NCBI GenBank assembly: GCA_002696885.1 | Contig: NZSO01000032.1 | Coordinates: forward strand, 8,763 to 19,416 | Length of the DNA stretch: 10,654 nt | Direction of reading: 5' to 3' | Source: Verrucomicrobiales bacterium | Lineage (GTDB): Bacteria; Verrucomicrobiota; Verrucomicrobiia; Verrucomicrobiales; DEV007 | Shown: positions 7,801 through 10,654 of the stretch, in pieces | Layout of the letters: each line of letters begins with the position of its first letter | Numbering within the stretch: the first letter of the stretch is position 1 | The notes under the pieces: generated by a model | What the model saw: the letters and a program-made list of their open reading frames with translations, nothing else | Told to the model about the DNA's origin: nothing | The model's database searches: none | Program-made: the position numbers and the translations under genes

Positions 7801-7816
7801 GCGTCAATAATGACGC
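7801..7816 (-). repeat. Small second hairpin beside the strong one
   Basis: The arms GCGTCA (7801-7806) and TGACGC (7811-7816) pair perfectly around an ATAA loop. The hairpin sits between the stop codon at 7833 and the 13-bp hairpin. It has no T run and probably forms part of the same 3' untranslated structure. Confidence 0.45.
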
Positions 7817-7832
7817 ACTAAATCAGTTTATT

Positions 7833-8792
7833 TTAAAGGTCGAGTCCGTTAGGGATAGCAACACTAACTGAACCAGCTTCTGATGCTTGGATAGCATATC
7901 CTGAAGCAAGAGTAGCACTTCCTCTGTCCGCGTTACCTTGTCCAACAGCCTTCCAACCTTTAGTCTGTGGAGGGAATCCACCACCGTCGGTGTAGTAGTA
8001 CTGGTTGTAACCACCATTACCATCAGGGCTCCAGATAAGATCACCTGAACCTGTATTTCCTTTTTTGATGAAGTTCTCTATTCCAGAATCATCAAGAGCA
8101 ACACCTACTGGAAGAACACGGTTCAAGAAGTTGAATCCGCTTCCGATGCTGAAGGAAGTAGCTTCAGTGCGAACGTGACCAACGAAAACAATGTCGAGGT
8201 CTTCTGCTTGACGACGCTGAATAAAGATACCAGCTGTGAATGGAACTGAAGTGCCAGCCTGATCAGCAGCACCTGCTCCGATTGCACGCCATCCTGCAGG
8301 ACGTGGTGGGAATCCTTTTCCATCATCATAGAAAACTTGAGCGAATCCGTTTGCAGTTGGAATCCAAACAACATCTGCTGTTGTAGCATTACCTGCACCT
8401 AAGCCAGCTTCGTTAGCTGCACCAAAAAGAGATCCAATAGTAACATCAGCGCGAACTTCATAAGAGTCACCTGAGCTAACTGCGAGATCTGTTGTGAGCG
8501 AGGTAGCATCAAATCCAGTTACAGCTGCTGCGGCACCAGTCGTGATATTTTGCACTGTGTATGAAACTCCTTCGTCGAGAAGTGCTGTAAAATCTGCATC
8601 ATTATCTGTAGCTGCGTCCGCATCGAACTCACCAGCTGCAGCGATTGCGTTTCCAACGTTAACACCCATCAATGTGAATGCATTACCTTTAGCGGTCTCG
8701 GTATGATAACCAACAGGCTTTGTTGTTGCTGTCTGAGCGCTTACGACGCCCATGCTTACTAGAATTCCCAAAAGGGAAAGTTTAATTTTCAT
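7833..8792 (-). CDS. Exported protein with internal repeat, TIGR02597-like
   Basis: Secreted protein of 319 aa from ATG 8792, whose first residues form a Sec signal peptide (MKIKLSLLGILVSMGVVSA, cleavage before QTATT). An in-frame ATG at 8861 would add 23 residues and bury the signal, so it is less likely. The mature protein is rich in Ala, Gly, Thr and Asp. Two copies of one repeat lie at about 141-190 and 251-302: VVWIPTANGFAQVFYDDG..GFPP..GWRAIG and LIWSPDGNGGYNQYYYTDG..GFPP..GWKAVG. The pattern resembles the TIGR02597 proteins of Verrucomicrobiota, recalled from memory and not searched; their function is unknown. It lacks a PEP-CTERM tail. G+C is raised relative to neighbours, consistent with high-expression codon use. 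It lies downstream of the secretin gene on the same strand. Confidence 0.88.
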   Translation of the reverse strand: MKIKLSLLGILVSMGVVSAQTATTKPVGYHTETAKGNAFTLMGVNVGNAIAAAGEFDADAATDNDADFTALLDEGVSYTVQNITTGAAAAVTGFDATSLTTDLAVSSGDSYEVRADVTIGSLFGAANEAGLGAGNATTADVVWIPTANGFAQVFYDDGKGFPPRPAGWRAIGAGAADQAGTSVPFTAGIFIQRRQAEDLDIVFVGHVRTEATSFSIGSGFNFLNRVLPVGVALDDSGIENFIKKGNTGSGDLIWSPDGNGGYNQYYYTDGGGFPPQTKGWKAVGQGNADRGSATLASGYAIQASEAGSVSVAIPNGLDL

Positions 8793-8830
8793 GGCTGTAG
8801 TTTGTGGGTGTTTGTTTTTAAAAGTTAAAA
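8793..8830 (-). promoter_or_regulatory. G-poor A/C-rich leader before the TIGR02597-like start
   Basis: The 38 nt upstream of ATG 8792 contain a single G on the coding strand, at 8795. The rest is A, C and T with an ACAAACACCCACAAAC core. No Shine-Dalgarno is present. The leader resembles that of the PEP-CTERM gene in composition and position, and a role in initiation is inferred from that resemblance only. Confidence 0.35.
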
Positions 8831-9045
8831 TAACTGATTTAATGTAATTTAACGGTTTCATTGCAATCGATCAACACTTTTTCACTCTTTTAAGTACTAA
8901 AATAATTCAGTTTTTTATGAGAATATTCGATCGATAAATTTTTAATTTAATACTATAAAAATAGGGGTTTTGTAATTTTTTCTTCTGAGATTTACTCTAA
9001 TTTCAATTAAATTAGTGAAGAAATCTTAACAGTCTAAACTAATAA
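8831..9045. other. AT-rich spacer between the secretin stop and the TIGR02597-like leader
   Basis: No gene was found. The spacer must contain the promoter of the leftward gene at 8792 if that gene is transcribed separately. TTGATC followed 16 nt later by TTAAAT (minus strand, roughly 8848-8875) is one loose sigma-70 candidate but not a secure one. Two GATCGAT-type palindromes lie at 8866-8873 and 8928-8935. No convincing intrinsic terminator follows the secretin stop. Confidence 0.4.
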
Positions 9046-10654
9046 TTAAGAACCTTTTTTAGATTTTTTGCGGAATAATTTACTAAATATTCCTTTTTTC
9101 TTTTGCTGATCGTTTTGGTTAGTTTCTGTTAATGGTTTTGAAGCCTCTTCCTGGGGTAAAGGCGGCTCAACAAAAACTTTGCCTCTATTACCTGAAAGGG
9201 GCTTTCTTCCCATTGGAAACAAAGCAGGATCCATTTCAGGTTGCGAACTACCAGCTTTAATAGCGTCTTCTCCTACAATCGTTTCGCGAATTTCTTTAAT
9301 GTTTTTTTCAACCAGATCATCAGTGGTCTCAATAATATGAGGTTGTAGAAATATCAGAAGCTCCCTTCTGTTCTTTGCTTTTGAAGTAGAACCAACAATA
9401 TTTTTAATTAATGGTATTTTTGTTAGGAAAGGTAATCCTGTTACAAGCTCATTGTCATCTTCTTGTATAATTCCTCCCAATACAACAATTGCTTTATTTG
9501 GCAATCTGACTGTCGTTTCAAATTGTTGAGTAGCAATATCCGGAACCTCATTTCCACCAATCACAGTTGTGCCAGTTATATTTTCGTTTTCCTGTTGAAC
9601 GGTAAGCGTGACCTCATCCTTTGAGTTGATCAAAGGTAGCACATCAAGTCTAAGGAGAACTTCCTCAAATCCAATACTTGAGGAAACGTTTCCACCTGCA
9701 TCAAGACTTGAAATGCTTTGTGTTGGCACAGCAACTCTTTCACCTGATGCGATACTGGCAAGCTGATTGTTGGCAGTGAATACAAATGGTCTGGAAATAA
9801 CTTCAAACTTATTAGTACTTTCAAGGGCCTGTATGTAACCGTTAAAATAGTCACCCACTTGTGCCCATACACCCAAACCATCGGGTGTTGGAAAAGAATC
9901 CCCAACTGCAGCTAGGTTCGCTATATCAATCACTCCCACACCACCAGTTGATGCTTTGTAACTGCCAGCAACATTCACTTTTTCCCCATCGACTGTGATC
10001 TCTTCGACAGTTCTAAGAAGGTCTTTACCAAACTTAATATCATCGCCAAGAGAGACCTGAGCAATAACAGCGTTAATATAAACTTGTCTTGGACGAATAT
10101 CAATTTCGTCTAAAAGCTGATCAATTATGCGAAGTTGCTCAGGTGGACCGGAAACAACAATATTATTTAATTGTGAATCACCTATAAGTAGAGTGTTTCC
10201 AACAAGAATTGACTCAGGCCCTCCAAGATCAGACGGACTCGAAAGACTACTTCCTCCAAGACCTCCTCTACTGGATGTGCCTGAAAAACCACCAGTGGTT
10301 CCCCTAGAAGATAATCCCGAACTTCTACTGCTTGATCCCGTCAAGCCGCTGGAACTAGTTCTAGAAGTTGTTGAAGTGCCTCTTCTTGAGGTGCTGGAGG
10401 TTCGTCCAGCTCCAGTTACTCCACCATCTACGAATCTTGACAGAGCATTAGTAGCGACAGGCATAAAATCAACGACTGGTATGTACTTAAGTTCTCGCTT
10501 GAGAAAATTATCAACCTGACTAGGGGCATCAAATATTTCGACCAAACTTCTTATATAGGCAATATCCACAGGTCTTGCTATTACAAGGATTGAATTCGTT
10601 CTGGTGATTGCCTGTATCTGTATAGTATTACCATCAGGTGCTGATTGTGGAGAA
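9046..10654 (-). CDS. gspD: Type II secretion-like secretin (GspD/PulD family), 5' end outside the window
   Basis: C-terminal 535 or so residues of an outer-membrane secretin, which by family knowledge forms the ring-shaped exit channel of type II secretion or related systems. The frame stays open to the right edge, so the GTG at 10569 is internal and not the true start. Near the edge is an N-domain (RTNSILVIARPVDIAYIRSLVE). A Gly/Ser/Thr/Arg-rich linker of about 69 residues follows (10219-10425), then a second N-domain (LLIGDSQLNNIVVSGPPEQL). The secretin core runs from about 10089 to 9334: QVYINAVIAQVSLG, FEVISRPFVFTANNQLASI, RLPNKAIVVLGGIIQEDD, LPFLTKIPLIKNIVGS, ELLIFLQPHII. The C-terminal tail of about 95 residues ends very basic (KKKGIFSKLFRKKSKKGS). 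No other secretion gene is visible here. A PilQ or phage-type secretin is less likely given the linker and domain order. Confidence 0.92.
   Translation of the reverse strand, partial: SPQSAPDGNTIQIQAITRTNSILVIARPVDIAYIRSLVEIFDAPSQVDNFLKRELKYIPVVDFMPVATNALSRFVDGGVTGAGRTSSTSRRGTSTTSRTSSSGLTGSSSRSSGLSSRGTTGGFSGTSSRGGLGGSSLSSPSDLGGPESILVGNTLLIGDSQLNNIVVSGPPEQLRIIDQLLDEIDIRPRQVYINAVIAQVSLGDDIKFGKDLLRTVEEITVDGEKVNVAGSYKASTGGVGVIDIANLAAVGDSFPTPDGLGVWAQVGDYFNGYIQALESTNKFEVISRPFVFTANNQLASIASGERVAVPTQSISSLDAGGNVSSSIGFEEVLLRLDVLPLINSKDEVTLTVQQENENITGTTVIGGNEVPDIATQQFETTVRLPNKAIVVLGGIIQEDDNELVTGLPFLTKIPLIKNIVGSTSKAKNRRELLIFLQPHIIETTDDLVEKNIKEIRETIVGEDAIKAGSSQPEMDPALFPMGRKPLSGNRGKVFVEPPLPQEEASKPLTETNQNDQQKKKGIFSKLFRKKSKKGS

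Noticed and set aside
8494..8706. Plus-strand open frame of 70 codons
   Set aside because: It is antisense to the TIGR02597-like gene and rich in Ala and Ser because of the codons of the gene opposite.
8793..8861. Longer start at ATG 8861 for the TIGR02597-like protein
   Set aside because: It would put 23 polar or basic residues before a clear Sec signal peptide and would place the G-poor leader inside the coding region.
10127..10519. Plus-strand open frame of 130 codons rich in Pro and Leu
   Set aside because: It is antisense to the Gly/Ser/Arg-rich linker of the secretin, and its composition is a mirror of that low-complexity stretch.

Overview
The window looks like a piece of a Verrucomicrobiota chromosome, probably from an AT-rich, aquatic relative of the Opitutae. 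The evidence is the combination of a PEP-CTERM exported protein, a secreted protein resembling the TIGR02597 family, a Gfo/Idh/MocA oxidoreductase with a twin-arginine leader, a type II-like secretin, and start codons mostly without a Shine-Dalgarno sequence. The lineage is an inference from gene content. No rRNA, tRNA, mobile element or CRISPR array was seen.

The left half (1-5138) is read on the plus strand. It holds a class A penicillin-binding protein (PBP, peptidoglycan glycosyltransferase plus transpeptidase), then two tandem, divergent paralogues of one architecture: an N-terminal four-cysteine zinc ribbon, a charged linker, one membrane helix and a C-terminal extracytoplasmic domain of unknown function. 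The gaps are 57 and 73 nt, so the three may form one transcription unit. The PBP carries Thr where the catalytic Ser of the transpeptidase SxxK motif is expected; its other active-site motifs are intact.

The right half (5278-10654) is read on the minus strand and converges on the first block. In transcription order it holds the 3' part of a secretin gene running in from the right edge, an exported protein with an internal repeat, a strong hairpin, the oxidoreductase, a 381-nt gene-free AT-rich gap, and a short PEP-CTERM protein followed by a clear intrinsic terminator at 5170-5202.

The theme throughout is the cell envelope and export: wall synthesis, membrane-anchored zinc-ribbon proteins, an outer-membrane secretin, and three proteins with export signals (two Sec-type, one Tat-like). 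The two Sec-exported proteins are richer in G+C than their neighbours and have almost G-free leaders. That suggests high expression with an unusual initiation context. No single complete new system is evident. The best leads are the Ser-to-Thr PBP and its linkage to the paired zinc-ribbon membrane proteins.
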